64,000 nucleotides of DNA from positions 248,001 to 312,000 of the forward strand of contig CABTOK010000007.1 of the NCBI GenBank assembly GCA_902486425.1, written 5' to 3'. The stretch is from UBA11475 sp902486425 (GTDB lineage: Bacteria; Bacillota; Clostridia; Christensenellales; Borkfalkiaceae). A program made the translations under genes and the position numbers. The notes beneath the pieces were generated by a model, which ran no database searches, was not told where the DNA came from, and was given only the letters and a program-made list of their open reading frames with translations. Below, piece after piece: positions 8,654 through 17,147 of the stretch (positions within the stretch are counted from its first letter, which is position 1; every line of letters begins with the position of its first letter).

Positions 8654-9508
8654 ATGGAGAGTTCGGAAAATACCTGTATTGCCGAAACCGCGCCTGACGC
8701 GGATGAAAGAACAGGAAAATCAAGTAAAGAAAAGAAGAAAAAAGAAAGGATTGTTTCGTTCGATCTTATCCGCGGAATTTTAATGCTGTGGGTGTTTTTC
8801 GATCACTTCGCGTTCGACGTATGGGGAGTTTTTCGATACGACTTTTCGACCGCGGCGTGAAGAAATCTTTTAAGTTTTTCTTTGAGATACTGGAACGGTT
8901 TGTACAGGAAAATAGTTCATCCCGTCGTGCTGTTCTTGTTTTTCGCGCTGTCGGGTTTGGTTACCGTATTTTCGAAAAGTAAACTTAAACGCGCGATAAA
9001 AATGAGTGTTTATGCGGTTCTGTTGTTTATCACAACGTTTATCGCGGAAAAAATACTGAACATGAACTGCAAAATAACGATAGGCGTTTTATACGCCTTT
9101 GCGGTGTGCTATTTTGCGGTGTTTCTTTTAGAAAAGGTTAACACTAAGCCGTGGATTTATCTGGTAACGGGAATTATTTTGTCTGTTATCGGCTTACTTT
9201 ACATCTATAAAATAAGTTGGTTGTCCGATAAATTGTTCTTTCTCGTATTCGACGAGAGATATTTTTATTCGGGTAAAACGGCTGATTATTTTCCGATACT
9301 GCCGTACTTAGGATACTTTTTTATCGGAATGTTTTTCGGTAAGACCTTTTATGCGGACAAAGAGCCGAAAATTCATTACAGCCCCGTCGCAGAAAAAATA
9401 CTTTCGCCGATAACTTTTATCGGAAGAACGTCCCTTATATGGTATTTTGTAAGCCAGGGAATATTTGTCGCAATAATATACGTTCTGATTGCGGCGGGTG
9501 TTTTATAA
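8654..9508 (+). pseudogene. DUF1624/HGSNAT-like membrane acyltransferase interrupted by in-frame TGA
   Basis: Two stretches in the same frame are separated by one TGA at 8858-8860. The first (68 codons) has a Lys-rich start and the family signature FDLIRGILMLWVFFDHFAFD; the second (from 8861) gives the remaining membrane segments, including VVLFLFFALSGL and a C-terminal LIWYFVSQGIFV. Joined, they form about 284 codons, the usual size of a DUF1624 heparan-alpha-glucosaminide N-acetyltransferase-like protein. The likeliest explanation is a TGG or CGA to TGA change, giving a recent pseudogene, or a sequencing error. Selenocysteine insertion is unlikely because no strong hairpin follows the TGA. 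A TTG at 8882 could restart the second half. The repeat at 8669-8688 lies in its first codons. Confidence 0.7.
8669..8688 (+). repeat. Dispersed 19-20 nt repeat, copy 1
   Basis: AATACCTGTATTGCCGAAAC, containing the inverted repeat AATAC-CT-GTATT. Identical 19-20 nt copies lie at 19415-19434 (reverse orientation) and 25113-25132. This copy is inside the N-terminal codons of the DUF1624 gene; here an upstream TTCGG extends the symmetry to the CCGAA on the right. Confidence 0.75.
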
Positions 9509-9586
9509 AAGTAAAGCGATAAATATAAAAGGAAAATGCAATAAAATTATACAAAAACGGGGCGAGCTTGCCCTGAGGAGAATGAA

Positions 9587-10699
9587 ATGGCTGGAATATA
9601 TATACATGTTCCGTTCTGCAAGCAAAAATGTACCTATTGCGATTTTTGCTCGTATCCTAAAGAACTCGATAAAAAAGAAGTGTATTTTGCGTGTCTTTAT
9701 CGCGAGATCAAAGGAAGAGGCATGCAGCTTCAGGGGAAGACTTTCGATACCGTGTACTTCGGCGGCGGCACGCCTTCGATCGTTCCGCCCGAATACATAG
9801 CCGGCGCGATGAAGCAGATACGAAACTTTTTCACCTTATCGTCCGATCCCGAAATAACTATAGAGATGAATCCGGGAACGGTGGACGAAAACAAGATAAA
9901 AGTTTATAAGGAAGCCGGAATAAACCGCTTCAGCATAGGTTTGCAGACGGGGTTCGACGATCAGCTTAAAAGACTCAACCGTATACACACGGCGAGAGAC
10001 TTCGTTCACTGTACGGAAATGTTAAAAGGAGAAAATTTTTCGGCGGACGTTCTTATAGGATTGCACGATCAGACCTACGACAACGTTAAACGCACCGTTG
10101 ATCTCGCTCTTGCGTGCGGGGCGAAACATATTTCGGCATACGCCCTTACTCCCGAAGAAGGCACGCCTGTTTATACCGATTACTTAAACGGAGAACTTTT
10201 GTCCGACGACGAAGTTGCGGATATTTACTCTAAACTCGTCGGTTACCTTAAAGAAAAGGGATTGAATAGATATGAAGTCTCTAACTTTGCTTTCCCGGGG
10301 TACGAATCGCGTCATAACATGACTTACTGGACAAGGGGCGATTACATAGGAATGGGCGCTTCGGCTTCGAGTCTTATAGGGAACCGTCGCTTTACCAACG
10401 TAAAAAAGCTCGACGAATACATGAATATGATTATAGCTGGCAAAAATCCGGAAGCCGCTTCCGAAACGCTTACCGTCGAAGACGAGATGTTCGAAACGGT
10501 CATGCTCGGATTAAGACTCGAAAAGGGATTTTCGCTTAAAAAGTTCAAGGACGATTTCGGTATAGATTTCAAGGAGTATTTTAAGGATTCTTACGAAAAG
10601 AATAAAGACTTTTTAGTCGAAAAGGACGGATTCCTTGCCGTAAAACCCGAATATATGTACGTCGAAAACGGAATTATAGTCGATTTTATGAAAGAATAA
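9587..10699 (+). CDS. hemW: HemW-like radical SAM protein
   Basis: 370 residues. N-terminal YIHVPFCKQKCTYCDFC gives the CX3CX2C iron-sulfur motif of radical SAM enzymes (Cys11, Cys15, Cys18) plus the extra Cys21 typical of HemW. It continues with the SAM-binding FGGGTPS and a C-terminal HemN_C-like domain. HemW proteins resemble coproporphyrinogen III dehydrogenase HemN but act as haem chaperones. Good Shine-Dalgarno GAGGAG before the ATG. A strong terminator follows. No other haem genes are nearby, so a role in tetrapyrrole synthesis is not supported here. Confidence 0.92.
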   Translation: MAGIYIHVPFCKQKCTYCDFCSYPKELDKKEVYFACLYREIKGRGMQLQGKTFDTVYFGGGTPSIVPPEYIAGAMKQIRNFFTLSSDPEITIEMNPGTVDENKIKVYKEAGINRFSIGLQTGFDDQLKRLNRIHTARDFVHCTEMLKGENFSADVLIGLHDQTYDNVKRTVDLALACGAKHISAYALTPEEGTPVYTDYLNGELLSDDEVADIYSKLVGYLKEKGLNRYEVSNFAFPGYESRHNMTYWTRGDYIGMGASASSLIGNRRFTNVKKLDEYMNMIIAGKNPEAASETLTVEDEMFETVMLGLRLEKGFSLKKFKDDFGIDFKEYFKDSYEKNKDFLVEKDGFLAVKPEYMYVENGIIVDFMKE

Positions 10700-10711
10700 T
10701 TTATAATAATA

Positions 10712-10746
10712 CAGAAAAGAGCCTGCGGCATGCAGGCTCTTTTCTG
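10712..10746. terminator. Intrinsic terminator after hemW
   Basis: Perfect 15-bp stem (10712-10726 with 10732-10746), 5-nt loop, with T runs within the 3' arm; works on the plus strand for hemW. Confidence 0.9.
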
Positions 10747-10766
10747 TACTTAAAATGCGGCGGTAA

Positions 10767-10775
10767 TTCGACAAA
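10767..10775 (-). promoter_or_regulatory. Putative Spo0A box before spoIIGA
   Basis: TTCGACAAA, the exact reverse complement of the Spo0A box TTTGTCGAA, 62 nt before the spoIIGA start. In Bacillus subtilis spoIIG is directly activated by Spo0A. The same 9-mer occurs by chance in several coding regions of this window, so the support is positional. Confidence 0.5.
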
Positions 10776-10837
10776 ATAGCAAAAAAAGGTCCAAAAAGCA
10801 TAAAAATACGGTTAAAAAACGATGTTAGGCTTTTTAT

Positions 10838-11617
10838 ATGACCGTCTATATCGAATATGTTCTTTTTAACAATTTTATAATAGATATGTCTCTTTTGTCC
10901 GCAGCGGCGAAGGTAACGAGGTTAAGAATCGTCGGTTTAAGAATTTTTATCGCTTCGCTTATCGGAGCGGTACTTTCGCTGTGTTATCCGCTGTTTTCCG
11001 AAAACGGATTTCTGATATTTTTTAAAATTCTATCTGGAATTTTGCTGTCGTTTATCGCGGTGAAAGAAAACTTTTTAACTACGATAAAGCACTTTTCGGT
11101 ATTCGTCGCGTTCACGTTTTTATTCGGCGGATGTATGTATGCGATTAAAAACGCCGTGCTTCTTCCGGAAAAGTTTGACGAACTGTTCATAGCGTTAGAA
11201 TTTATTCCCGCCGTTATTATCTTTCTTTTAACGCTAATTTTACTGAAAATTATAGTAAAAACCAATGAATTAAAAAACTTTTCGTATCGGTGCGAAGTAA
11301 AACTTTCGGGCAAAAACTTTTTTGCGGACGGATTTCTGGACAGCGGAAACGCAGTATATTTCGGGTTTGTTCCCGTATGCGTGTGCGATAAAAAGTTTTC
11401 GGAAACGCTTAAAAAAGAACTCTCGGGTGCGTCTCTTTCGGAAGCCGAAGAAATTACGATAAACAGTTTTTCGGGCGAAAAAAAGGCGAAAATTTTATTA
11501 AATGCCGAAATTATAATATCAAACGGACAAACTACGCGTATATATAAAAACGTAGGGCTTGCTTTAACGGAAAGAGAATATAAGTCGCGTATAATTCTTC
11601 ACGGAAGTTTTGTATAG
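10838..11617 (+). CDS. spoIIGA: Sigma-E processing peptidase SpoIIGA
   Basis: 259 residues: an N-terminal half with about five membrane segments (residues 8-140), then a cytoplasmic aspartic protease half with the DSGN motif at Asp168-Ser169-Gly170. SpoIIGA sits in the sporulation septum and cuts the pro-sequence from sigma-E in the mother cell once activated by the forespore protein SpoIIR. It is directly followed, 27 bp on, by sigE, as in Bacillus. Shorter than the B. subtilis protein (about 309). No strong Shine-Dalgarno site is seen, which may keep expression low. Confidence 0.93.
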   Translation: MTVYIEYVLFNNFIIDMSLLSAAAKVTRLRIVGLRIFIASLIGAVLSLCYPLFSENGFLIFFKILSGILLSFIAVKENFLTTIKHFSVFVAFTFLFGGCMYAIKNAVLLPEKFDELFIALEFIPAVIIFLLTLILLKIIVKTNELKNFSYRCEVKLSGKNFFADGFLDSGNAVYFGFVPVCVCDKKFSETLKKELSGASLSEAEEITINSFSGEKKAKILLNAEIIISNGQTTRIYKNVGLALTEREYKSRIILHGSFV

Positions 11618-11644
11618 ATATTTAATGCCCGACATGGTGGAAAA

Positions 11645-12364
11645 ATGGGAAAATTAAGAAACTTTTTATTAAAAATATTCGGTAAAAAATCAGGCGAAAA
11701 ATCTGTTTTTTCGAACGACTTCGATTATATGGGCGCGGGCGAAGCGCTTCCGGAACCGTATTCGGAAGAAGCGGAAAGAGAAGAACTGAATAAGCTTATC
11801 GGCGGGGACAAGACGGCTTGCGACAAGCTGGTCGAACATAATTTAAGGCTCGTCGTATACATAGCGCGTAAGTTCGAGAACACTGGCGTTGATCTCGACG
11901 ATCTTATTTCCATCGGCGCGATAGGGTTGATAAAGGCGGTAAAATCTTTCGATCCCGAAAAAAAGATAAAGCTCGCTACTTACGCTTCGCGCTGTATAGA
12001 GAACGAAATTCTGATGTATTTGAGAAGAATTTCGAAGCTTCGGGCGGAAGTGTCGTTCGACGAGCCGCTTTCCGCCGATAACGAAGGCAACGAACTTTTA
12101 CTTTCGGACGTCCTGACTTCCGACGAAGACACGGCGTTTTCACGTTTGCAGGAAAAGAAGGAAGAAGAAGCATTGAAACTCGTGGTATCGAAGCTCCCCG
12201 AAAGGGAAAGAGTTATAGTGGAACTAAGGTACGGATTATCGGGGAAGGACGAACTTACACAGAGAGAAGTTGCGGATCTTCTCGGGATTTCGCAAAGCTA
12301 TATATCGAGACTCGAGAAGCGGATTCTCGTAAAGCTGAAAAAAGAACTCTCTAAAATGGTATAA
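11645..12364 (+). CDS. sigE: Sporulation sigma factor SigE (pro-form)
   Basis: 239 residues. Region 2 contains NLRLVVYIARKFENTGVDLDD-like core, with ISIGAIGLIKAVKSF, and the C-terminal region 4 ends SQSYISRLEKRI. A basic N-terminal pro-sequence of about 25-30 residues precedes the YMGAGEALPEP segment that corresponds to the YIGGSEALPPP cleavage region in B. subtilis; SpoIIGA would cut there. Sigma-E directs early mother-cell transcription. Cotranscribed with spoIIGA. Confidence 0.96.
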   Translation: MGKLRNFLLKIFGKKSGEKSVFSNDFDYMGAGEALPEPYSEEAEREELNKLIGGDKTACDKLVEHNLRLVVYIARKFENTGVDLDDLISIGAIGLIKAVKSFDPEKKIKLATYASRCIENEILMYLRRISKLRAEVSFDEPLSADNEGNELLLSDVLTSDEDTAFSRLQEKKEEEALKLVVSKLPERERVIVELRYGLSGKDELTQREVADLLGISQSYISRLEKRILVKLKKELSKMV

Positions 12365-12435
12365 AATTTTTTTAATTAAGAATAATACTTTATATCTGTT
12401 TATGCGAAATTTTAGTATTTACATAGGAGAAAAGT

Positions 12436-13203
12436 ATGAACAGAGTTGAAATTTCCGGCATAAACACTTCGTCGCTTCCGAGACTTTCCGGCAGCGAGCA
12501 GACCGAACTATTAAAAAGAATAGCGGCGGGAGACGAAACGGCAAGGGAAACATTCCTTATAGCGAACGTGAGGCTGGTGCTTTCGGTAGTGAAAAAGTTT
12601 TATGGCAAGCGCGCCGACGCGGACGATATTTTTCAGGCGGGGTGTATAGGCCTTATAAAGGCGACAGATAACTTTAATTCCGATCTTAACGTGCAGTTTT
12701 CGACCTATGCGGTGCCTATGATTATAGGAGAAATAAGAAGGAATTTAAGGACTTCAAATTCGCTGAGAATCCCGCGTTCGATAAGAGATACTGCGTATAA
12801 AGCGTTGAAGGCTCGCGAAAGACTGGAATATTCGGGGAAAGAAGCCCGTCCCGAAGACGTCGCCGAAGAACTCGGCGTGGCTGTGTTCGACGTAACTTAC
12901 GCAATGGACGCGATTTCGGATACGGTTTCGCTGTACGATCCGGTATATTCGGATAACGGAGACGAACTTCTTCTTATGGATCAGGTTACCGACGGCGATA
13001 AAGCCGAAGACGAAGCCGTAAACAAGCTCGACCTTAAAAAGGCTCTCGCGCTTTTACCGGAACGCGAACGCAAGATAGTTACTCTTCGCTACTTTATGGG
13101 CAAAACGCAGACCGAAATTTCGGAAGAAGTGGGAATTTCGCAAGCGCAGGTCAGTCGTCTCGAAAAGAATGCTCTTAAAGAAATGAAGAAAAAGATTTCG
13201 TAA
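12436..13203 (+). CDS. sigG: Sporulation sigma factor SigG
   Basis: 255 residues. The start MNRVEISGINTSSLPRL is the SigG signature; regions 2 (DADDIFQAGCIGLIKA), 3 and 4 (SQAQVSRLEKNAL) follow. Sigma-G drives late forespore genes such as spoVA and small acid-soluble proteins. It lies 71 bp after sigE, matching the spoIIGA-sigE-sigG order of Bacilli and Clostridia. Shine-Dalgarno ATAGGAG is present. The gap before it may hold its own forespore promoter, but none could be assigned with confidence. Confidence 0.96.
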   Translation: MNRVEISGINTSSLPRLSGSEQTELLKRIAAGDETARETFLIANVRLVLSVVKKFYGKRADADDIFQAGCIGLIKATDNFNSDLNVQFSTYAVPMIIGEIRRNLRTSNSLRIPRSIRDTAYKALKARERLEYSGKEARPEDVAEELGVAVFDVTYAMDAISDTVSLYDPVYSDNGDELLLMDQVTDGDKAEDEAVNKLDLKKALALLPERERKIVTLRYFMGKTQTEISEEVGISQAQVSRLEKNALKEMKKKIS

Positions 13204-13273
13204 ATTTTGTATTATAGTTTATTACCGTCGCATAGAATAATAAAGGAATATCTCGTGTCACGGGGGCGGAAAT

Positions 13274-13645
13274 ATGGAACTCAGTTACTGCGATTTACAA
13301 AAGCGCGAAGTCGTCAGCGTAACGGACGGAAAATGCTTCGGGAAAATCGTCGATATGACGTTTTCGTTTCCACGCGGCGTTATAACGGGGATAACCGTCC
13401 CCGCAAAGAAGTCGATTTTTAACGTATTCGGATTTTACGAAAAATTGTTTATCGAAGATTATAAGATAAAAAAGATAGGAACGGACGTTATTCTGGTCGA
13501 CCTGAATGCAAAAAAACCGGAACCGAAGCTTAAGCCTTGTAATCCGTGCGATCCGTGCGCGCCGATTTTTCCGCAGTGTCCGCCGAAAGCCCCTGAAAGA
13601 AGGGACTTTGGAGGACCACCCGATCCTTCTTCGTTTTACGAATAA
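13274..13645 (+). CDS. ylmC: YlmC/YmxH family sporulation-associated PRC-barrel protein
   Basis: 123 residues. Residues 1-85 form a PRC-barrel-like YlmC/YmxH domain beginning MELSYCDLQKREVV and containing GKCFGKIVDMTFSFP. The last 40 residues are a Pro- and Cys-rich tail (CNPCDPC and PQCPP) absent from short family members. ylmC follows sigG in many spore formers, and the protein is linked to sporulation although its mechanism is unknown. A good terminator follows. The cysteines could bind metal or cross-link; that is only a guess. Confidence 0.8.
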   Translation: MELSYCDLQKREVVSVTDGKCFGKIVDMTFSFPRGVITGITVPAKKSIFNVFGFYEKLFIEDYKIKKIGTDVILVDLNAKKPEPKLKPCNPCDPCAPIFPQCPPKAPERRDFGGPPDPSSFYE

Positions 13646-13662
13646 AATCATAACCGTAAGTC

Positions 13663-13692
13663 CGCCGCCGACAAGCGGCGGCGCTTTCTTTT
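13663..13692 (+). terminator. Intrinsic terminator after ylmC
   Basis: Eight-bp GC stem CGCCGCCG/CGGCGGCG with 5-nt loop, then CTTTCTTTTT. Ends the sporulation operon. Confidence 0.9.
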
Positions 13693-13723
13693 TAAATTGA
13701 GCGGTAAAATTTTAAAAAGGGTA

Positions 13724-13752
13724 TTGAAAAACGAAAAAAGATATTATATAAT
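13724..13752 (+). promoter_or_regulatory. Sigma-A promoter of the EF-G-like gene
   Basis: TTGAAA, 17 nt, TATAAT. Transcription would start near 13759, giving a leader of about 140 nt. Confidence 0.78.
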
Positions 13753-13765
13753 ATAAGCAAGGAAA

Positions 13766-13830
13766 ATGATTTTAGCGGAGTTCAAAAAGCGACGAATCGT
13801 CGGACTGTAAAACACAAAAGGGACTTCCGC
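13766..13830 (+). promoter_or_regulatory. Structured leader with 14-codon upstream ORF
   Basis: An ATG at 13766, three nt after an AAGGA, opens a 14-codon ORF (MILAEFKKRRIVGL) ending at 13810. It overlaps two stems: an outer one GCGGAGT/ACTTCCGC (13775-13781 with about 13823-13830, one bulge) and an inner CGACG/CGTCG hairpin (13790-13802). The arrangement resembles translation-coupled leaders, but no known class was recognised. Confidence 0.4.
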
Positions 13831-13900
13831 AAAAGATAAACTTAATAAATTACAATTGAATATTTAATAAAAATTACGTCCGCATAAGGGGGAAACAAAA

Positions 13901-15967
13901 ATGAATTATAGCGCAAAAGACGTAAGGAACGTCGCTATCGTGGGACACAGCGGAGCAGGTAAAACTTCGCTTGCAGAAGCCATGCTTTTTAACGGCAAGT
14001 CTATAGACAGGCTCGGAAAAGTAGATACGGGTACTTCCGTAATGGATTTCGAAGAACAGGAAATTTCAAGAAAAATTTCGATTTCGTTATCCACGGCGTA
14101 TACCGTCTGGAACGGCGTTAAAATAAATATAATAGACGTGCCGGGATTTTTCGACTTCGAAGCGGAAGTCGAACAGGCTATGCGCGCGGTAGGTTCGGCG
14201 ATACTCGTTGCCGACGCTTCGGGCGAAGTCGCAGTCGGCGCCGAAAAAATGATAGAATATTCTCTCAGAAACAAAATACCGATGATTATTTTCATAAACG
14301 GTATAGACAAAGAGAACGCCGACTATCAGAAGACAGTTCAGGCGTTTAAAAACGTTTTCGGAAGAAAAATAGCGGAACTTCACGCGCCGATAATGAGAGA
14401 CGGAAGAATGAAGGGTTACGTAAGTATAGTTTCGTCAAAGGCGTACGAATTCAATCCGGGAGGCAGACAGCAGGTAGAAATACCCGAAAACATGAAGGAT
14501 GAAGTCGCTTCGGTAAAGGCGGAACTTATGGAATCCGCCGCCGAATCGGACGAAGCTCTTCTGGATAAATTTTTCACCGCCGGAACGCTTTCGAACGACG
14601 ATATAATCGAAGGCGTAAAAATCGGTATAAAAAACTGCGACCTGATACCCGTTATGGGCGGTAGCGCGACAATGAATCTCGGCGTAATAAACCTTATGAA
14701 CGAGATCGTGGATATAATGCCGTCCGCTCTTAAAAAGAATAAGGTAGAAGCAAAGAAACCGGACGGTACTTACGCCGATATTTCTTATAACGAAGCGGCT
14801 CCGCTCTCCGCGCAGGTATTCAAGACGGTTGTGGATCCGTTTGTCGGCAAACTCAATTATATAAGAGTATTTTCGGGCAAATTAAAATCCGGTATGACGG
14901 TTTATAATTCGACCACGGGCGAAAAAGAACGAATCAATCAGATTTATATACTTAAAGGCAAAAAACAGGAACCCGTTGACGAACTGAACGCAGGCGATAT
15001 AGGTGCGGTCAACAAACTCAACAAAACGAATACGGGCGATACGCTCTGCGACGAAAACTTCAAAGTTAAATTCGCACCTATTCCCGTGCCGAAGCCGATG
15101 CTTTCGATGGCGATAGTTTCGACCGGTTCCGGCGACGAAGACAAAATTTTTACGGGACTTAACAAGCTTTCGGAAGAAGATTTGTCTTTCAAGGTCGAAA
15201 AGGACAACGAAACGGGCGAAATGATACTTAAAGGTCAGGGAGAAACGCAACTCGACGTTATTTCAAAGAAGTTAAAGACCAAATTCGGCTCCGACATTGT
15301 ATTAAAGAAGCCAAAAATCGCTTATAAAGAAACGATAAAGGGCATGGCTGAAGCCGAAGGCAAACATAAAAAACAATCGGGCGGCGCGGGACAGTTCGGC
15401 GTTGCCGATATAAGATTCGAACCGGGTGCGGAAAACGGCGAATTCGAGTTTGTCGACGCTGTAGTCGGCGGGGCGGTTCCCCGTCAGTTTATACCTGCGG
15501 TCGAAAAGGGGCTTAGAGAAGCTGTGAAACACGGCGTTCTCGCAGGGTACCCGCTTATCAACCTGAAAGCAACGTTATACGACGGCAAATATCATCCTGT
15601 AGACAGTAAAGAAGTTGCCTTCGTATCCGCGGCAAAACTTGCTTACGATGAAGCTATTCCTAAGGCCAAGCCTACCATTTTAGAGCCGGTATATCTTCTT
15701 AAGATATATGTCCCGGACGAATATACCGGGGATATTTTAGGCGATATGAACAAACGCCGCGGAAGGATACTCGGTATGGAACCCGTTGACGGCAAACAGT
15801 GCGTTATGGCGGAAGTCCCTCTTGCCGAAATCTACAGATACTGCACCGATCTTCGCAGTATGACGCAAGGAAGAGGCAGATACGAAACGGACTTTGTAAG
15901 ATACGAAGAAGTTCCGCCGTTGAACCAGGAAAAAATAATCGCGGAAGCGAAATCCGCCGAAAAATAG
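13901..15967 (+). CDS. EF-G-like translational GTPase with divergent G motifs
   Basis: 688 residues with the five-domain layout of EF-G. The GTPase motifs deviate from true EF-G: P-loop GHSGAGKT (15-22) instead of GHIDAGKT, DVPGFFDF (79-86) in place of DTPGHVDF so the catalytic histidine is Phe, and NGID (133-136) in place of NKxD. This matches the paralogous EF-G-like group (FusA2/EF-G-II) found beside canonical FusA in many bacteria. Domain IV retains GGAGQFGVADIRFEP and domain V MNKRRGRILGME. Role is uncertain: ribosome recycling or stress translation have been suggested for relatives. Strong SD AAGGGGGAAA. Promoter and leader precede it. Confidence 0.88.
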   Translation: MNYSAKDVRNVAIVGHSGAGKTSLAEAMLFNGKSIDRLGKVDTGTSVMDFEEQEISRKISISLSTAYTVWNGVKINIIDVPGFFDFEAEVEQAMRAVGSAILVADASGEVAVGAEKMIEYSLRNKIPMIIFINGIDKENADYQKTVQAFKNVFGRKIAELHAPIMRDGRMKGYVSIVSSKAYEFNPGGRQQVEIPENMKDEVASVKAELMESAAESDEALLDKFFTAGTLSNDDIIEGVKIGIKNCDLIPVMGGSATMNLGVINLMNEIVDIMPSALKKNKVEAKKPDGTYADISYNEAAPLSAQVFKTVVDPFVGKLNYIRVFSGKLKSGMTVYNSTTGEKERINQIYILKGKKQEPVDELNAGDIGAVNKLNKTNTGDTLCDENFKVKFAPIPVPKPMLSMAIVSTGSGDEDKIFTGLNKLSEEDLSFKVEKDNETGEMILKGQGETQLDVISKKLKTKFGSDIVLKKPKIAYKETIKGMAEAEGKHKKQSGGAGQFGVADIRFEPGAENGEFEFVDAVVGGAVPRQFIPAVEKGLREAVKHGVLAGYPLINLKATLYDGKYHPVDSKEVAFVSAAKLAYDEAIPKAKPTILEPVYLLKIYVPDEYTGDILGDMNKRRGRILGMEPVDGKQCVMAEVPLAEIYRYCTDLRSMTQGRGRYETDFVRYEEVPPLNQEKIIAEAKSAEK

Positions 15968-16070
15968 ACGTATTGACTTTTTGTTGATACGCGGCTGTTA
16001 AAATAAAAATACATCAGGTCGGACGGTTTGCCTTTAATCGGCAGACCGTTTGTGCCGAAGAGAGGTAAAA

Positions 16071-16994
16071 ATGATATTATCTGTTTGTCCGAATCCTTCG
16101 AGAGACTGCACGCTCGAACTCGACAGCCTGAACGTAGGCAGACTTAACAGAATCAGAAACAAGGTCGAAACATATTCGGGCAAGGCTCTTAACGTTGCGA
16201 TAGGCGTTTCTCGTCTCGGAGCGGACAGCTTTGCAAGCGGCTTTATGTTCGAAGACGGCGGAAGTTTATTCGAAGACCGTCTTGAAAGAGAGAACGTAAA
16301 GTACGATTTTGTAATGAATAAAGGCTCGGTGAGAGTGAATTACAAAATTATCGACAACAAATCCATGCTGACGGAAATAAACGACAAAGGGGACGAAGTG
16401 TCTTTGGATAAGCAAAAAGAACTTTTGTCTCTTATAGGGAAGCTCTCCGAAAACGCTTCCATCGCCGTTATTTCGGGCAGCCTTCCGAAGGGCGTCGATC
16501 CGTTCTTTTACTACGAAGCCGTTTCTTCCGTAAAAAGCGGCGTTAAAGTAGTCGTCGACGCCGAAAAGGATAATCTTAAAGCGGCGCTAAAACACGAACT
16601 TTATCTTATAAAACCGAATCTTAACGAACTTGAAGAAATTGCGGGCGAAAGTCTTAATTCAAAGAGCGAGATTTTATCCGCTGCGGGTATTCTGCTTGAT
16701 AAGGGCGTGAAAAATATTATTGTTTCGTTAGGAGCCGAAGGCGCAATTTTTACCGACGGTTCGAACAGTTATTTCTGTAAGAGCGCAAGCGTTGCCGTAA
16801 ATTCTACCGTCGGAGCGGGGGACAGCATGGTCGCTTCCGCCTGCGTTCAGATCGAAAAGGGCGCAGACAGCAAGGAAATTTTAAGATGCGCCGTCGCTGC
16901 CGGAACGGCTTCGATAATAACGCCCGGCACGAATCTTTTTTACAAGGATAAGTACGAAGAAATTTATAAAAGATTAAAAGTCGAAAAACTTTGA
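16071..16994 (+). CDS. 1-phosphofructokinase family (PfkB) sugar-phosphate kinase
   Basis: 307 residues from the ATG after GAGAGG; an in-frame GTG seven codons earlier has no ribosome site. N-terminal ILSVCPNPSRDCTLEL and the C-terminal PfkB signature GAGDSMVA (catalytic Asp) place it in the FruK/LacC branch. It would phosphorylate fructose 1-phosphate or tagatose 6-phosphate with ATP. No PTS genes flank it, so the substrate is open. It lies 103 bp after the EF-G-like gene with no terminator between, so may be read from the same promoter. A strong terminator follows. Confidence 0.85.
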   Translation: MILSVCPNPSRDCTLELDSLNVGRLNRIRNKVETYSGKALNVAIGVSRLGADSFASGFMFEDGGSLFEDRLERENVKYDFVMNKGSVRVNYKIIDNKSMLTEINDKGDEVSLDKQKELLSLIGKLSENASIAVISGSLPKGVDPFFYYEAVSSVKSGVKVVVDAEKDNLKAALKHELYLIKPNLNELEEIAGESLNSKSEILSAAGILLDKGVKNIIVSLGAEGAIFTDGSNSYFCKSASVAVNSTVGAGDSMVASACVQIEKGADSKEILRCAVAAGTASIITPGTNLFYKDKYEEIYKRLKVEKL

Positions 16995-17065
16995 TTTTTT
17001 GTAATAGTGCATTCGTTTTATATAATTACGCTTAAAACTGTATTTTTGTAATATATATTGTAATT

Positions 17066-17093
17066 AAAAAGTCCGCTTTTTGCGGACTTTTTT
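17066..17093. terminator. Bidirectional intrinsic terminator
   Basis: Stem AAAAAGTCCGC/GCGGACTTTTT with a 5-nt T loop, lying between the convergent kinase and U32 genes; T runs on both strands. Confidence 0.9.
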
Positions 17094-17147
17094 GAGTTTT
17101 AAAGCGGATAAACACCTTAAATGGAAAAAATAGAGAGTATTTTTGAA

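Noticed and set aside
8855..8895. Selenocysteine at the internal TGA of the DUF1624 gene
   Set aside because: No stable hairpin directly follows the TGA, and the family is not known to use selenocysteine.
9489..9909. Two plus-strand open frames overlapping the start of hemW
   Set aside because: They lie in other frames over the clear radical SAM start and have no motifs.
13207..13422. 71-codon frame overlapping ylmC
   Set aside because: Shadow frame; ylmC in the adjacent frame has clear family sequence and a better ribosome site.
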